A stretch of DNA of 64,000 bases from Streptacidiphilus sp. 4-A2 (GCA_014284505.1 JAAFYY010000001.1:7861845-7925844), one strand, 5' to 3'; shown: positions 1-8,845, counted from the stretch's first letter. Made by a program: numbers and translations. Notes: generated by a model from the letters alone, not told the origin.

Positions 1-1013
1 GCCGGGGCCGGGCAGATGCCGGCCCGCCAGGCCGCGGTCAAGGCCGGTATCCCGATGAACGTCCCGGCGCTGACGGTCAACAAGGTCTGCCTGTCCGGGC
101 TCGACGCCATCGCGCTCGCCGACCAGCTGATCCGGGCCGGCGAGTTCGACGTGATCGTGGCCGGCGGCCAGGAGTCCATGACCAACGCCCCGCACCTGCT
201 GCCCAAGTCCCGCGAGGGCTACAAGTACGGCGCGATCGAGATGCTCGACTCGACGGCCCACGACGGCCTGGTCGACGCCTTCGAGCACATCCCGATGGGC
301 GAGGCCACCGACGCCCACAACACCCGGCTCGGCATCCCCGCGAGGAGCAGGACGCGGTTGCCGCCCGCTCGCACCAGCTCGCCGCCGCCGCCCAGAAGAA
401 CGGTGTCTTCGACGCCGAGATCACCCCGGTGTCGATCCCGCAGCGCAAGGGCGAGCCGGTGGTGTTCAGCCAGGACGAGGGCATCCGGGCCGACACCACG
501 GTGGAGATCCTGGGCCGCCTGCGCCCGGCGTTCTCCAGGGACGGCACGATCACCGCGGGCACCTCCTCGCCGATCTCCGACGGCGCCGCCGCGGTCGTGG
601 TGATGAGCAAGGCCAAGGCCGAGGAGCTGGGCCTGGAGTGGCTGGCCGAGATCGGCGCCCACGGCAATGTCGCCGGGCCGGACAACTCGCTGCACTCCCA
701 GCCGTCCAACGCGATCAAGCACGCGGCGGGCAAGGAGGGCATCGGCGTCGACCAGCTCGACCTCATCGAGATCAACGAGGCGTTCGCCGGCGTCGCCATC
801 CAGTCGGTCAAGGACCTGGGCGTTCCGCTGGAGAAGGTCAACGTCAACGGCGGCGCGATCGCCCTGGGCCACCCGATCGGCATGTCCGGTGCCCGGCTGG
901 TGCTCACCCTGGCGATGGAGCTCAAGCGCCGGGGCGGCGGCATCGGCGCGGCCGGCCTGTGCGGCGGCGGTGGCCAGGGTGACGCGCTGATCCTGCGCGT
1001 GCCCCAGCAGTAG
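1..1013 (+). CDS. Acetyl-CoA C-acetyltransferase (thiolase), 5' truncated by the window edge, one frameshift
   Basis: This is the C-terminal ~335 residues of a thiolase of about 395 residues, which condenses or cleaves acyl-CoA and acetyl-CoA in the cytoplasm. The reading frame is already open at base 1 (AGAGQMPARQA, the motif just before the nucleophile). The nucleophilic Cys lies in NKVCLSG (codon 88-90), the catalytic His in ALGHPIG (870-872), and the second catalytic Cys in GLCGGGGQG (960-962). The frame breaks near 341-347, where one C seems lost from a run; EEQDAVAARSHQ continues in the next frame. It lies 248 bases upstream of meaB, which fits a role in short-chain acyl-CoA metabolism. 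The family call is firm; the physiological substrate is inferred. Confidence 0.93.
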   Translation, partial: RGRADAGPPGRGQGRYPDERPGADGQQGLPVRARRHRARRPADPGRRVRRDRGRRPGVHDQRPAPAAQVPRGLQVRRDRDARLDGPRRPGRRLRAHPDGRGHRRPQHPARHPREEQDAVAARSHQLAAAAQKNGVFDAEITPVSIPQRKGEPVVFSQDEGIRADTTVEILGRLRPAFSRDGTITAGTSSPISDGAAAVVVMSKAKAEELGLEWLAEIGAHGNVAGPDNSLHSQPSNAIKHAAGKEGIGVDQLDLIEINEAFAGVAIQSVKDLGVPLEKVNVNGGAIALGHPIGMSGARLVLTLAMELKRRGGGIGAAGLCGGGGQGDALILRVPQQ

Positions 1014-1123
1014 CACCCGCGGCGTGGGGCGGGCGGGGGAGTGCGGACTCCCCGCCCGCGACCGGGCGCCGTCCCTTCCGGCAGCCGCGGGTTCCTCGCC
1101 GGATGTCCGCAGTCGCAGGTTTC

Positions 1124-1156
1124 GTAGTCGTAGCAGTCGTAGCAGTCGTAGTAGTC
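1124..1156. repeat. Short tandem repeat, 9-bp unit
   Basis: Copies of GTAGCAGTC (1130-1138, 1139-1147) followed by GTAGTAGTC (1148-1156), with a partial unit before them, lie in the gap between the thiolase and meaB. No function is evident. Copy number could vary by slippage. Confidence 0.6.
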
Positions 1157-1261
1157 GTGTGTTCGTAGCTGTGCCTGTTCGCAGGTCCCTGCCCGGCCCT
1201 GCCCCGGATCCCTGGAGATCCCCGGCCCCGGGTCGCCGAATCCCCCGGGAGAGTCGCGCTG

Positions 1262-2220
1262 ATGACGGACGTCGCCACACTGGTCGAGCAGGCGAGGGCC
1301 GGGCGGCCGCGTGCCGTGGCCCGGCTGATCTCGCTGGTCGAGGGGGCCTCACCGCAGCTGCGGGAGGTGATGGCGGCGCTCGCCCCGCTGTCCGGCAACG
1401 CCTATGTGGTCGGCCTGACCGGCTCGCCGGGCGTCGGCAAGTCCACCTCCACCTCGGCCCTGGTCAGCGCGTACCGCAAGCTCGGCCGCCGGGTCGGGGT
1501 GCTCGCGGTCGACCCCTCCTCGCCGTTCTCCGGCGGCGCGCTGCTCGGTGACCGGGTGCGGATGCAGGACCACGCCACCGACCCGGAGGTGTTCATCCGG
1601 TCGATGGCCACCCGGGGCATCTGGGCGGGCTGGCGTGGTCCGCGCCGCAGGCGATCCGGGTGCTGGACGCGGCCGGGTGCGAGGTGGTGCTGGTGGAGAC
1701 GGTCGGCGTGGGCCAGTCCGAGGTGGAGATCGCGGCCCAGGCCGACACCACGGTGGTGCTGCTGGCGCCGGGCATGGGCGACGGCATCCAGGCCGCCAAG
1801 GCCGGGATCCTGGAGATCGGCGACGTCTATGTGGTCAACAAGGCCGACCGGGACGGCGCGGACGCCACCGCGCGTGAGCTCAACCACATGCTGGGGCTGG
1901 GCGAGGCGCGGGCGGCGGGGGACTGGCGCCCGCCGATCGTGAAGACCGTGGCCGCGCGCGGCGAGGGCGTGGACCAGGTGGTCGAGGCGCTGGAGAAGCA
2001 CCGCGCCTGGATGGAGGAGCACGGCGAGCTCGCCCGTCGCCGCCGGGGCCGGGCGGCCCAGGAGGTGGAGACGATCGCGGTCACCGCGCTCCGGCAGCGC
2101 TTCGGGGACCTGCACGGCGACCGGCGGCTGGACGCGCTGGCGGAGCGGGTCGCCGCGGGCGTGCTGGACCCGTACACGGCGGCGGACGAACTGGTGGCCG
2201 CGGTGACCGCCACGCTGTGA
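1262..2220 (+). CDS. meaB: Methylmalonyl-CoA mutase-associated GTPase MeaB (one frameshift)
   Basis: MeaB-type G3E-family GTPase of about 319 residues that protects and reloads B12-dependent acyl-CoA mutases. The Walker A motif GSPGVGKST is near residue 58, VLAVDPSSPFSGGALLGDRVRM follows as in the family, VETVGVGQSE gives the switch region, and VNKAD the base-recognition motif. The ATG is preceded by GGGAGAG (1247-1253). The frame breaks near 1617-1622: after MATRG the family sequence HLGGLAWSAPQAIRVLDAAG is recovered only if one C is restored. The partner mutase is probably the gene at 5493-7181. A 14-base duplication (CCGCCACGCTGTGA) overlaps the stop codon. Confidence 0.93.
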
Positions 2221-2255
2221 CCGCCACGCTGTGACCGGCGGGCCGGGCGGTGCGA

Positions 2256-2280
2256 GGCCGGGCCGGTTTCAGGCCCGGCC
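2256..2280. terminator. Bidirectional hairpin between meaB and the MarR gene
   Basis: Perfect 9-bp inverted repeat GGCCGGGCC / GGCCCGGCC with a 7-base loop, located where the two convergent genes end. It contains the MarR stop codon. There is no U-tract, as is usual in Streptomyces. Confidence 0.6.
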
Positions 2281-2781
2281 GCGCAGCTCCCGCAGGTGCT
2301 TGGCGATGGGCGCCAGCGCCTCGTACATGGCGGCGATCTGGTCGGAGTCCAGCCGGTCGATGAAGTGGCTGCGGACGCTGCGCACATGGGCCGGGGCGAG
2401 CTTGCGCATCATCTCCCAGCCCGCTTCGGTCAGTACCGCGTACAGGCCGCGCCGGTCACCGGGGCAGCCCTCGCGGGTGACCAGCCCGGCCGTCTCCATC
2501 CGGGTGATCTGGTGCGACAGCCGGCTCTTGGACTGAAGCGTCGCGGTGGCCAGGTCGGTCATCCGCATCCGGCGCATCGGCGCCTCGGAGAGCTCGACCA
2601 GGATCGTGTAGTCGTTGGTGGCCAGGCCGTAGACCTGGAGCTCGCGCTCCAGCTGGTACATCAGCAGCCGGCTCACCTCAAGGTGGGCACGCCAGAGCCG
2701 CTGTTCCTCGGCGGAGAGCCAGGGAGCGTCGTCCTCGCTGGTCGTTTCCCCGCCGGGAGCGATCGCGGTTGTAGTGTCCAT
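2269..2781 (-). CDS. MarR-family transcriptional regulator
   Basis: Intact 170-residue winged-helix regulator. The MarR core runs from about residue 30 to 160: QLERELQVYGL (helix 1-2), LSEAPMRRMRMTDLA, LQSKSRLSHQITRMETAGLVTREGCPGDRRGLYAVLT (recognition helix and wing). I place the start at the ATG (2781) because the upstream in-frame TTG (2817) would include the palindromic control region. S. coelicolor has a MarR regulator called AbsC (SCO5405) at about this map position, so this may be its orthologue; that is from memory and uncertain. A 9-bp inverted repeat just upstream suggests autoregulation. Confidence 0.85.
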   Translation of the reverse strand: MDTTTAIAPGGETTSEDDAPWLSAEEQRLWRAHLEVSRLLMYQLERELQVYGLATNDYTILVELSEAPMRRMRMTDLATATLQSKSRLSHQITRMETAGLVTREGCPGDRRGLYAVLTEAGWEMMRKLAPAHVRSVRSHFIDRLDSDQIAAMYEALAPIAKHLRELRGRA

Positions 2782-2793
2782 GAGCTCATGATA

Positions 2794-2827
2794 CCCCGAA
2801 AGTTTAATATTTGACAATCTTTCGGGG
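2794..2827. promoter_or_regulatory. Candidate MarR operator upstream of the 2269-2781 gene
   Basis: Perfect 9-bp inverted repeat CCCCGAAAG (2794-2802) and CTTTCGGGG (2819-2827) around a 16-base AT-rich core containing TTTAATATTTGACAAT. Such an AT-rich island flanked by inverted arms, immediately before a MarR gene, is the usual layout of an autoregulatory site. A second 12-bp palindrome CATGAGCTCATG (2779-2790) overlaps the start codon. It is less likely to be a terminator of the upstream gene because the loop is long. Confidence 0.55.
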
Positions 2828-2925
2828 GGCTAATGCGTCAAGTCCGGGGCCGCCGCCACCCGGTCCACCCGATCGGGTGGACCCACCCGGTGGACGCCGG
2901 AGCGGGGCTCTCCGGCGGCCGCCGC

Positions 2926-3720
2926 TCAGGCTCTGCCGCTGGCCACAGGCACGGTGCCGGAGTCCGCTCCGGCCGCCGCCTCCACTTCGAGCAGCGAGGC
3001 GCTGTGCCGTTCCGCCTCGAACGCCGCGGCGCCGCCGCGAAGTCCGAACAGTCGCTTGGCCAGCAGGATGTAGAGCACCGCCAGCAGGTTCAGCAGCAGC
3101 GTCCCCACCTTCAGGTAACTCACCTTCTCGGTGAGCTCGTAAACCTCCAGCGGCAGGAAGGCGGCGGTGGCCACCACGGTCAGGTACTCCGCCCAGCGCT
3201 TGGCCGCCCAGAGGCCGAAGGCCTCCACGATCTCGATCAGCGCATAGGCGAGCAGCGCGGCGGCGGTGACCAGCAGGGTCGAGTGGTGGTAGCTGAACGC
3301 CTTCTGGATGCTGCCCACTATCGGCGAGTGATCCAGGTCGTAGTGGAAGTGCACGGCTATCGGCCGCAGCAGGGTCAGGTCGTGGTTGAACAGCTGCTGC
3401 ACCGCGGTCTGGCTGTTGCTGAACCGCCAGACCGCATAGGCGATCAGTATGATCAGCGCCCCGCGTACCAGCCGCTCCACCGCCAGCAGCCGCAGGATGA
3501 AACGGTCCCGCAGTGCCTTGCCGCGCGGAACCAGCGGCGCGTCCTGGGCCTTCCCCGAACCGTGCGGCGCGCCCAGGGTGAAATCCCCGCAGCGCAGGCA
3601 GCGCCAGGCCTCGCCGAGTGCGGTCTGCGTGCGCAGCCCCTCGCGCAGCTGCGGCTCGACCGGCGCGTAGGTGGTGTGGCCGCGCCGGGCACAGGTGCGC
3701 CGGTCCCAGTCCCGAGTCAT
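2926..3720 (-). CDS. DUF2127 integral membrane protein
   Basis: Intact 264-residue protein. An N-terminal cytoplasmic segment contains a CxxC knuckle (WRCLRCGDF, residues ~42-48), followed by at least four hydrophobic segments (ERLVRGALIILIAYAVW; LLVTAAALLAYALIEIVEAFGLW; YLTVVATAAFLPLEVYEL; VGTLLLNLLAVLYILLA), the pattern of DUF2127. The ATG at 3720 follows GACGGGGCCGG; the frame stays open further upstream but without family similarity. The function of DUF2127 is unknown. The C-terminal tail is Ala/Glu rich. Confidence 0.85.
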   Translation of the reverse strand: MTRDWDRRTCARRGHTTYAPVEPQLREGLRTQTALGEAWRCLRCGDFTLGAPHGSGKAQDAPLVPRGKALRDRFILRLLAVERLVRGALIILIAYAVWRFSNSQTAVQQLFNHDLTLLRPIAVHFHYDLDHSPIVGSIQKAFSYHHSTLLVTAAALLAYALIEIVEAFGLWAAKRWAEYLTVVATAAFLPLEVYELTEKVSYLKVGTLLLNLLAVLYILLAKRLFGLRGGAAAFEAERHSASLLEVEAAAGADSGTVPVASGRA

Positions 3721-3884
3721 TGATCCGGCCCCGTCGGTAGTGATCCGTTGTGGATCCGCTGTGCGGTGATCTCTTGTGAGGCCGAGGATAGCCGCCGGGT
3801 TTGCCGACCCCGTGTCGGTAAGCCCGGGCGGCGGTCGGCGATACTGGACCACGGCCCGGTCCGTGTGTGTGAGGGAGTTCCCCC

Positions 3885-4201
3885 GTGAAGAACAGCGCTG
3901 TCCATCGTCTGCGCCTGGTGTCCATGCCGAGGGGCTGTCCTTCGTTCTGCTGCTGGTGTGCGTGGTACTGAAGAGCACCACCACCTTCAATGCGGTTCCG
4001 GTGCTCGGCATGGTCCACGGAATCCTGTGGACCCTCTACATGATCTTCGGCCTGTGGGCCTGGTACCGGCAGCGCTGGAGCTTCCCGCGCGCGGTCTGGG
4101 TGCTGCTGCTGTCGGTGATCCCCCTGGGCGGCTTCTACGCGGAGCGGCTGATGGCCCGTGAGGAGCTCCAGGGCTACGGTCCGGTCCCGGCCACGGCCTA
4201 G
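3885..4201 (+). CDS. DUF3817 small membrane protein (one frameshift)
   Basis: Small membrane protein of about 105 residues. The GTG start (3885) follows GAGGGA at 3871-3876 and gives VKNSAVHRLRLVSM; one G then appears to be missing near 3924-3926, after which the DUF3817 core continues: EGLSFVLLLVCVVLK, FNAVPVLGMVHGILWTLYMI, VWVLLLSVIPLGGFYAERLM. These are three hydrophobic helices with the conserved MVHG and GGFYAER motifs. Function unknown. It sits next to a MarR gene and a second DUF3817 gene, a pairing that repeats here. Confidence 0.82.
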
Positions 4202-4335
4202 CCCGACCGGCGGCCGCCCTGGCTCTCCCTGTCGCCGAAGGGGAGTGAACCGGTGCGCGCGCTCCGGCGTGCGAGTGGTTTCCCAGCATCCGGGACGTGT
4301 CCCGGGCGGTACGCCCCGGCCGGTACGGTAAGGGC

Positions 4336-4883
4336 GTGCCAAAGCCGCTGAGCCTCTCCTTCGACCCCATCGCCCGCGCCGACGAGCTGTGGGCCGGCGC
4401 TGGGGCGAGGTGCCGTCGATGGTGGCGATCACCTCCATCATGCGGGCCCAGCAGATCCTGCTGGCCCAGGTGGACGCCGTGGTCAAGCCGTACGGGCTGA
4501 CCTTCGCCCGCTACGAGGCACTGGTGCTGCTCACCTTCAGCCAGGCGGGTGAACTTCCGCTGTCGAAGATCGGCGAGCGGCTGATGGTCCACCCGACCAG
4601 CGTCACCAACACCGTGGACCGGCTGGAACGCTCCGGGCTGGTCGTCCGCCGTCCCAACCCGCTGGACGGGCGCGGCGTGCTGGCGGCGATCACCGAACGC
4701 GGCCGGAAGGTCGTCGACGACGCCACCCGCGAGCTCATGGCCATGGACTTCGGCCTGAGCGGGTACGACGAGGCGGCCTGCCGGGAGCTGTTCGAGGTGC
4801 TCCGCCCGCTGCGGATAGCCGCAGGCGACTTCACCCCTCGGCCGAGTGAGCCCGGCCGCGCGCTGAGCCCTTCTGCCCGCTGA
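4336..4883 (+). CDS. MarR-family transcriptional regulator (one frameshift)
   Basis: Regulator of about 182 residues. The GTG start (4336) gives VPKPLSLSFDPIARADELW, then a missing C near 4391-4397 shifts the frame and the rest reads on as RRWGEVPSMVAITSIMRAQQ. The winged helix is clear: LPLSKIGERLMVHPTSVTNTVDRLERSGLVVRRPNPLDGRGVLAAITERG. The C-terminus is a short Pro/Ser/Arg tail. Its neighbours on both sides are DUF3817 membrane proteins, so these may be its targets; the ligand is unknown. Confidence 0.87.
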
Positions 4884-5042
4884 GCCCTTCGGCCCGCCGG
4901 GCCCTGGCTGCCCGCCGGGCCGGTGTCGGGGTGGGGCCGGTCGGGGCGGTGCCAGTGATCGAATTTTGGGCGGCTACGCTCTTTTTCCGTCGGTACCCGA
5001 GCCCGGACGTACCGTGCCGCCCACCGCACTGCGAGGCCCGCC

Positions 5043-5383
5043 GTGAAGAAGTCCTCCCCCTGCTGACCGCCTACCGCGTCTTCGCGTACATCACCGGCGT
5101 GGGGCTCATCCTGCTCTGCGCCTCCTGTGTCGCCTGGTACGGCTTCGGCAAGGCCGAGATCGCCGTCGCCATCGTCGGCACCATCCACGGCTGGGCGTAC
5201 ATGGTCTATGTCGTGCTGGCCTTCTCGGTCGGCAACAAGCTCGGCTGGCCGATCAAGAAGATGGCCTTTGTGATCCTCGCCGGGACCATCCCCACCTGCT
5301 CGTTCATCGCCGAGCGCAAGGTCATGCGGCAGATCGACGAGCAGCTCGACGAGGTCGGCGACCAGCAGCTGGCCAAGGTCTGA
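5043..5383 (+). CDS. DUF3817 small membrane protein (one frameshift)
   Basis: About 113 residues. From the GTG at 5043 the protein begins VKKSSP; one C is missing in the run at 5055-5060 and the frame then gives LLTAYRVFAYITGVGLILLCASCVAWYGFG, VGTIHGWAYMVYVVLAF and MAFVILAGTIPTCSFIAERKVM, three membrane helices with the DUF3817 IHGW and FIAER signatures. The C-terminal tail is charged. Paralogue of the gene at 3885-4201. No function is assigned to the family. Confidence 0.82.
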
Positions 5384-5423
5384 CCGCCTTCCGCGGGACC
5401 CGACACCCCGGCCCGTCGACAAC

Positions 5424-5460
5424 TACTTGGACGTCCGAGTAAATTACTAGGAAGTCCAAG
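5424..5460. promoter_or_regulatory. Tandem near-palindromes upstream of icmA, candidate operator pair
   Basis: Two related 14-bp near-palindromes: CTTGGACGTCCGAG (5426-5439; one mismatched pair, extendable by TA on each side) and CTAGGAAGTCCAAG (5447-5460). Their centres are 21 bp apart, so both would lie on the same face of the helix. They end 32 bases before the mutase start, where a repressor would act. The cognate regulator is not identified; the two MarR and two TetR genes in the window are candidates. Confidence 0.55.
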
Positions 5461-5492
5461 CAGTTAATCTTCTCGTGGAGCGGGGCGGCACC

Positions 5493-7181
5493 GTGGACGC
5501 AGACAGCATGAAGGCCGCGCGGGAGCGCTGGCAGCGTCGGTACGACGGCGCCAAGCGCCGCGATGCCGACTTCTCGACCCTCAGCGGCGACCAGGTCGAG
5601 CCGGTATACGGACCCAAGGACGACGAGGCCCCGAGGGCTTTGAGCGCATCGGCTGGCCCGGCGAGTACCCCTTCACCCGTGGCCTGCACGCCACCGGTTA
5701 CCGGGCCGCGCCTGGACCATCCGGCAGTTCGCCGGCTTCGGCAACGCGCGGCAGACCAACGAGCGCTACCGCATGATCCTGGAGGCGGGCGGCGGCGGCC
5801 TCTCGGGCCTTCGACATGCCGACGCTGATGGGGCGCGACTCCGACGACCCGCGCTCCCTCGGCGAGGTCGGCCACTGCGGCGTCGCCATCGACTCCGCCG
5901 CCGACATGGAGGTGCTGTTCGCCGACCTCCCGCTGGGCGAGGTCACCACCTCGATGACCATCAGCGGCCCGGCGGTGCCGGTCTTCTGCATGTACCTGGT
6001 CGCCGCCGAGCGGCAGGGCGTCGACACCTCGGTGCTCAACGGCACGCTGCAGACCGACATCTTCAAGGAGTACATCGCCCAGAAGGAGTGGCTGTTCTCG
6101 CCCGAGCCGCACCTGCGCCTCATCGGCGACCTGATGGAGTACTGCACCGCGAACATCCCCGCCTACAAGCCGCTGTCGGTGTCCGGCTACCACATCCGCG
6201 AGGCGGGCTCGACGGCCGCGCAGGAACTGGCCTTCACCCTCGCGGACGGCTTCGCCTACGTCGAGCTCGGGCTCTCCCGCGGGCTCGACGTCGACGTCTT
6301 CGCGCCCGGGCTGTCCTTCTTCTTCGACGCCCACCTCGACTTCTTCGAGGAGATCGCCAAGTTCCGCGCCGCCCGCCGGATCTGGGCCCGCTGGCTCAAG
6401 GAGGTCTACGGCGCCCAGTCGGCCAAGGCCCAGCAACTGCGCTTCCACACCCAGACGGCCGGGGTCTCGCTGACCGCGCAGCAGCCCTACAACAATGTGG
6501 TGCGCACCGCCGTCGAGGCGCTGTCGGCGGTCCTCGGCGGCACCAACTCGCTGCACACCAACGCCCTGGACGAGACCCTGGCACTGCCCTCGGCCCAGGC
6601 CGCGGAGATCGCGCTGCGCACCCAGCAGGTGCTGCTGGAGGAGACCGGCGTCGCCAATGTCGCCGACCCGCTCGGCGGCTCCTGGTACGTCGAGGCGCTC
6701 ACCGACCGGATCGAGGCCCAGGCCGAGGCGATCTTCGACCGCATCCGCACCATGGGCGCGGCCGGGGCCCCGGCCAGGAGATCGGCCCGATGACCGCCGG
6801 GATCCTGCGCGGCATCGAGAACGGCTGGTTCACCGGCGAGATCGCCGAGGCCGCCTTCGCCTACCAGACCGCGGTGGAGAAGGGCGCCAAGCGGGTCGTC
6901 GGCGTCAACTGCAACACCGGCAGCGTCACCCCGCGCTGGAGATCCTGCGGGTCAGCCACGAGGTAGAGACCGAGCAGGTGCGCGACCTCGCCGCCCGCCG
7001 CGAGGCCCGCGACGAGGCAGCGGTCCGGGCCGGCCTCGACGCGATGCTGACCGCCGCCCGCTCCGGCGGCAACATGATCCCGCCGATGCTCGACGCCGTC
7101 CGCGCCGAGGCCACCCTCGGCGAGATCTGCGACGCCCTCCGCGACGAGTGGGGCACCTACACCGAGCCCGCCGGCTTCTGA
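5493..7181 (+). CDS. icmA: Acyl-CoA mutase large subunit, isobutyryl/methylmalonyl-CoA mutase family (about five frameshifts)
   Basis: Catalytic (beta/alpha)8 subunit of a B12-dependent acyl-CoA mutase, about 563 residues, without the C-terminal cobalamin-binding domain, so it needs a separate small subunit, as isobutyryl-CoA mutase IcmA/IcmB does. Core motifs: GFERIGWPGEYPFTRG, WTIRQFAGFGN, FDMPTLMGRDSDDPRS, TTSMTISGPAVPVFCMYL, NGTLQTDIFKEYIAQ, PLSVSGYHIREAG, LSFFFDAHLDFFEEIAKFRAARR, LGGTNSLHTNALDETLALP. Breaks near 5630, 5705, 5802, 6770 and 6937 each restore the family sequence when one or two bases are added. The IcmA rather than MutB assignment rests on size and map position (SCO5415-like) and is inferred. 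Start GTG 5493; 5475 and 5508 are alternatives. Confidence 0.88.
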
Positions 7182-7194
7182 CCCCGCCCCACCC

Positions 7195-7227
7195 GCTGCT
7201 GCCCCGGCCTACGCCGGGGGCAGCAGC
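7195..7227 (+). terminator. Hairpin terminator downstream of icmA
   Basis: Arms GCTGCTGCCCC (7195-7205) and GGGGCAGCAGC (7217-7227), with inner GGC/GCC pairs closing the loop. It lies 13 bases after the icmA stop. Confidence 0.7.
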
Positions 7228-7271
7228 GCAGGGCTTCCGAGCCGTCCGTCTCCGTGGCGGCTGTCGCTGGC

Positions 7272-7836
7272 ATGGCGGCCGTGACCATGCCTGCGCGCTT
7301 GAGTACGGCGGAGTTCGAGGCGCTGGAAGCCTCCACGGCCGAGCCGGTTCGGCTGGAGTTCGTCGACGGCACGGTGAAGGCCAAGCCGCTGCGCGACGGC
7401 GACCACAGCGAGATCGCCATGTGGCTGCTGCGGTGTTGCCTGGAGCAGCGCCCGGAGTTGCGGCTGTATCAGGAGCAGGGGCTGATCACCGAGGCGCACG
7501 GCCGGGGGCGGTCGCGGCCTGATGGGGCACTCGCACCCGTCGGCTGCTTCAAGGGGCGTGGCGAATGGGCCCCGGCTGACGGAGTGCTGATGGCGGTGGA
7601 GGTGACTCCCCGCCGGTCCGGGGACGACCGCAGAGCCAGGGCTGTTGGCTACGCCGCCGGGATCCCGGTCTACCTGCTGATCGACCGGCGGCGGGGAACT
7701 GGTCGTGCACAGCAACCCGGGCGGTGGCCGGTACGGGGACATTCACCGCACCCAGGGGCTGGGTGAGCGGCTGCGGTTGCCTGATCCGGCCGGGATTGTG
7801 CTGGAGACCGGGGAGCTCAGGGAGTTGCTGGCCTGA
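7272..7836 (+). CDS. Uma2-family (PD-(D/E)XK-like) protein (one frameshift)
   Basis: About 185-188 residues. The Uma2 pattern is visible: LSTAEFEALE at the N-terminus, PVRLEFVDGTVKAKPL, DGDHSEIAMWLL, SRPDGALAPVG with the acidic residue after RPD, VLMAVEVTPRRSGDDRRARAVGYAAGIPVYLLIDR (the ExT and D..K-like region). After LIDRRR near 7692-7697 the frame shifts, and ELVVHSNPGGGRYGDIHRTQGLGE up to LRELLA completes the family C-terminus. These are common stand-alone genes in actinobacteria, named for putative restriction endonuclease folds; their role is not known. Its 3' end overlaps the convergent TetR gene by 20 bases. ATG 7287 is an alternative start. Confidence 0.8.
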
Positions 7837-8479
7837 GCCCGGCCGGTGGGGGGCTCATGGGGGTGAGCAGCAGGGTGGTGAAGCGGTGGATCCATTCGGG
7901 GGAGGCCGGTTCGCCGATGACCAGGACCCGGTGTTCCACCGCGCCGGCGATGGTGTCGAAGATGACGTCGACGTCCGCACAGGCCTGGGTCGGGTTCTCG
8001 TCCGGGGGGTTCGCCGCGGCCCCTGGGCTGCGGCGCGGCCCAGGCGGACCAGGTGCTTCTGCGGGTCGATGATGGCCTCGCGGACCCTCAGCCGCAGCGC
8101 CGGGTCGCGGGTGGCCTCGGCGAACAGCGCGAGCAGGGAGGCCTGGCTCTCCGGCTGCGCCAGCAGATCGGCGAACTGCTGGACGACTGCCTCGATGTCC
8201 GCCTGGAGGCTGCCCAGGTCGGCCAGCTCCAACTCGTCGAAGAGCACCGCGACAGCGGCCACCACCAAGTCGTTCTTCGAGGGCCAGCGCCGGTAGAGGG
8301 TGGTTTTGGCGACTCCGGCGCGGGCGGCGACGTCCCCCATGGTGAGGCCGCCCCAGCCCTGTTCCGCCAGCACGGTCCTGGTCCGGCGAGGATCGCCGTC
8401 CCGTCGGTGCTGCGGGGCGACCCTTGCGCGGGGGAGCGGCGGATTCGGTCAAGGGAGTCCTCGGGTGGGGGTGGGACAC
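7817..8479 (-). CDS. TetR/AcrR-family transcriptional regulator (about three frameshifts)
   Basis: The helix-turn-helix is clear: VLAEQGWGGLTMGDVAARAGVAKTTLYRRWPSKNDLV, with the usual TTLYRRW recognition helix. The ligand domain continues through ELADLGSLQADIEAVVQQFADLL, ALFAEATRDPALRLRVREAII and, after a frame change near 8025, CADVDVIFDTIAGAVEHRVLVIGEPASPEWIHRFTTLLL. The N-terminus (MSHPHPRTPLTESA, GTG at 8479) is in another frame and needs two further shifts near 8380-8410. It is divergent from the thioredoxin-like gene, with a strong inverted repeat between them, so it probably regulates itself and possibly that gene. Confidence 0.82.
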   Translation of the reverse strand: MSHPHPRTPLTESAAPPRKGRPAAPTGRRSSPDQDRAGGTGLGRPHHGGRRRPRRSRQNHPLPALALEERLGGGRCRGALRRVGAGRPGQPPGGHRGSRPAVRRSAGAAGEPGLPARAVRRGHPRPGAAAEGPRGHHRPAEAPGPPGPRRSPGAAANPPDENPTQACADVDVIFDTIAGAVEHRVLVIGEPASPEWIHRFTTLLLTPMSPPPAGLRPATP

Positions 8480-8845
8480 GGCCGAAGCGGGGTTGGGACG
8501 GCTGCGGTTTCGCGAGGTTACCCGGCGGTAGCTGGTCCAGGAGAAGACCTGGGCGTGGAGAAGTGGTGCAGTTCACGTCGTACGGACTGTGGCGACCGCC
8601 TCGGCGGATATACGCTACGACTCGTAGCGAAAGAGTGACAACCACGCTGCGGTGCGGATGGGATCCGTACCAGAGACCCACAGACTTGGCAGTACGCGAG
8701 CAGTGCGCGGCACGGACGCCTGAGGGCCCCGCCCGCTCCCGCAGCCGGCGGGGGTGGCGGCACCCGGAACCGGCGCCCGTCCCGCTTGTCCGGGACTTTT
8801 CCCGGCGATTCACACCAGGGCGGCCGGACGGGGGAGGATAGAGCC
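8480..8845. other. Intergenic region between divergent tetR and thioredoxin-like genes
   Basis: No coding sequence is supported. It holds the inverted repeat at 8613-8629 and the ribosome binding site GGGGAGG (8831-8837) of the downstream gene. The part nearest the tetR gene may hold a few more 5' codons if the start is upstream of 8479. Confidence 0.6.
8613..8629. promoter_or_regulatory. Candidate TetR operator
   Basis: Perfect 8-bp inverted repeat with a single central base, CGCTACGACTCGTAGCG, in an AT-richer stretch (GGATATA... AAAGAGTGACA). Length, symmetry and location in a tetR divergent promoter match TetR-family operators. It is 134 bases upstream of the tetR start and 217 bases upstream of the thioredoxin-like gene. 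Confidence 0.65.

Noticed and set aside
1600..1640. Programmed ribosomal frameshifting as the cause of the split meaB and other genes
   Set aside because: The breaks lack a common slippery heptamer and structure, occur in dozens of unrelated genes, and are fixed by adding one base to a C/G run, so sequence error is simpler.
7182..8845. Mobile element or restriction island because of the Uma2-family gene
   Set aside because: No transposase, integrase, terminal repeats or target duplication; Uma2-family genes are scattered singly in actinobacterial genomes.
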